From the NCBI RefSeq assembly GCF_032334255.1, contig NZ_JAUHMF010000010.1, forward strand, positions 25,876 through 89,875: a stretch of DNA of 64,000 nucleotides, read 5' to 3'. The translations under genes were made by a program, and so were the position numbers. Origin of the DNA: Thermanaerothrix solaris (GTDB lineage: Bacteria; Chloroflexota; Anaerolineae; Anaerolineales; Anaerolineaceae). The notes beneath the pieces were generated by a model. The model saw nothing but the letters and a program-made list of their open reading frames with translations. It made no database searches and was not told the origin of the DNA. Shown one piece after another: positions 63,747 to 64,000 of the stretch. Position 1 is the first letter of the stretch. Each line of letters opens with the position of its first letter.

Positions 63747-64000
63747 TTAGATGGGCCGCCAACCCTCGAGCACCGCCTCATCGGGGTCAAGGTTAGCGGG
63801 TGGGAAGACAACTCGGGCTTCAGGCAAAATGCGCTTAAGATTGTTCTCCATAATCTTCCCGCCCTCATCAGGGTCGGGAACGATAATCACCTCCTTTCCT
63901 TCGGTCAGGTTTTTTATAGCCCTGGCCGAGGCTTCGCTGGGAGAAGTTCCCAGCACTGCCAGGGCAACGGCCTGGCGGGCTTCGTCCAGGAAGACCTGGT
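63747..64000 (-). CDS. TOPRIM-domain (DnaG-type primase or related) protein, C-terminal part
   Basis: The gene enters from the right edge; 83 codons are visible. FLDEARQAVALAVLGTSPSE and VIIVPDPDEGGKIMENNL match the TOPRIM core (the Glu strand lies outside or at the edge, DxD is PDPD), as in DnaG primases and primase-helicases, and the frame ends at the TAA 63747-63749. Primases start strands for replication or conjugation. Whether it is a full primase cannot be seen here. Confidence 0.7.
   Translation of the reverse strand, partial: QVFLDEARQAVALAVLGTSPSEASARAIKNLTEGKEVIIVPDPDEGGKIMENNLKRILPEARVVFPPANLDPDEAVLEGWRPI

Noticed and set aside
1..64000. Searched for tRNA, rRNA, relaxase, integrase, transposase and CRISPR array
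   Set aside because: None recognised by eye; no HUH/relaxase motifs, no DDE transposase, no IS ends.

Overview
The window looks like part of a large conjugative plasmid, or a plasmid-like integrative element, from a monoderm or atypical-envelope bacterium. A member of the Chloroflexota (Anaerolineae-like) is my best guess; this is inference, not proof. Evidence: GC-rich DNA; almost every gene on the minus strand in tight ATGA/GTGA/TGATG-coupled operons with strong AGGAGG ribosome sites; a type IV secretion apparatus of the Gram-positive kind (VirB4, VirD4, PrgI-like, VirB6-like and M23 hydrolases, but no outer-membrane core proteins); many single-pass proteins with Pro/Thr linkers, SH3b and NERD domains; and plasmid functions (ParA, an RHH partner, an iteron initiator, SSB, a beta clamp). 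No rRNA, tRNA, relaxase or integrase is visible.

Layout, left to right (mostly transcribed right to left). 1-3.6 kb: small accessory genes and a NYN-domain RNase-like protein, with a NERD-type membrane protein cut by the left edge. 3.3-11.8 kb: a type IV secretion operon (VirB4 ATPase, PrgI-like, small pilin-like, SH3b anchor, VirB6-like, Ig-like anchor, M23 peptidase, small membrane proteins) from a promoter with an 18-bp dyad near 11.85 kb. 11.97-13.4 kb: a plus-strand AbiEi/AbiEii toxin-antitoxin pair with a long inverted repeat on its promoter. 13.4-16.4 kb: unknown small genes. 16.4-16.7 kb: a lone Csx16-like gene, candidate anti-CRISPR ring nuclease. 16.8-28.3 kb: a second secretion block (VirD4-like, NERD-SH3b, second VirB4, second M23, TadB-like, PrgI-like, pilin-like, RecA-fold ATPase, second VirB6-like). 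28.3-41.3 kb: Tad/Flp pilus genes (prepilin peptidase, Flp pilin, TadE/G-like pseudopilins, TadC-like) with secreted proteins, including a ~1,370-residue surface protein of ten tandem repeats.

41.6-50.3 kb is the maintenance core: an initiator gene carrying an iteron array and an AT-rich repeat inside its own coding sequence; six regularly spaced palindromes beside ParA and its RHH partner, a likely centromere; a short operon that starts behind a countertranscript-RNA/attenuator leader like those controlling pT181 and pIP501 copy number; and a two-gene plus-strand RHH module. 50.3-64 kb is a DNA metabolism operon: SSB, DnaN, a Rad52-type annealing protein, a RavA/ViaA-like AAA+ and VWA pair, a methyltransferase-helicase fusion, and a TOPRIM primase cut by the right edge. 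Its intergenic gaps hold long perfect hairpins.

Together the genes suggest a self-transmissible replicon that carries its own clamp, SSB and annealing recombinase, segregates by a ParA system, limits its copy number by antisense RNA, and builds an envelope-spanning transfer machine with a Tad-like pilus. The strongest candidates for something new are the antisense attenuator, the iterons inside the initiator gene, the 22/13-spaced palindrome array and the solitary Csx16-like gene.
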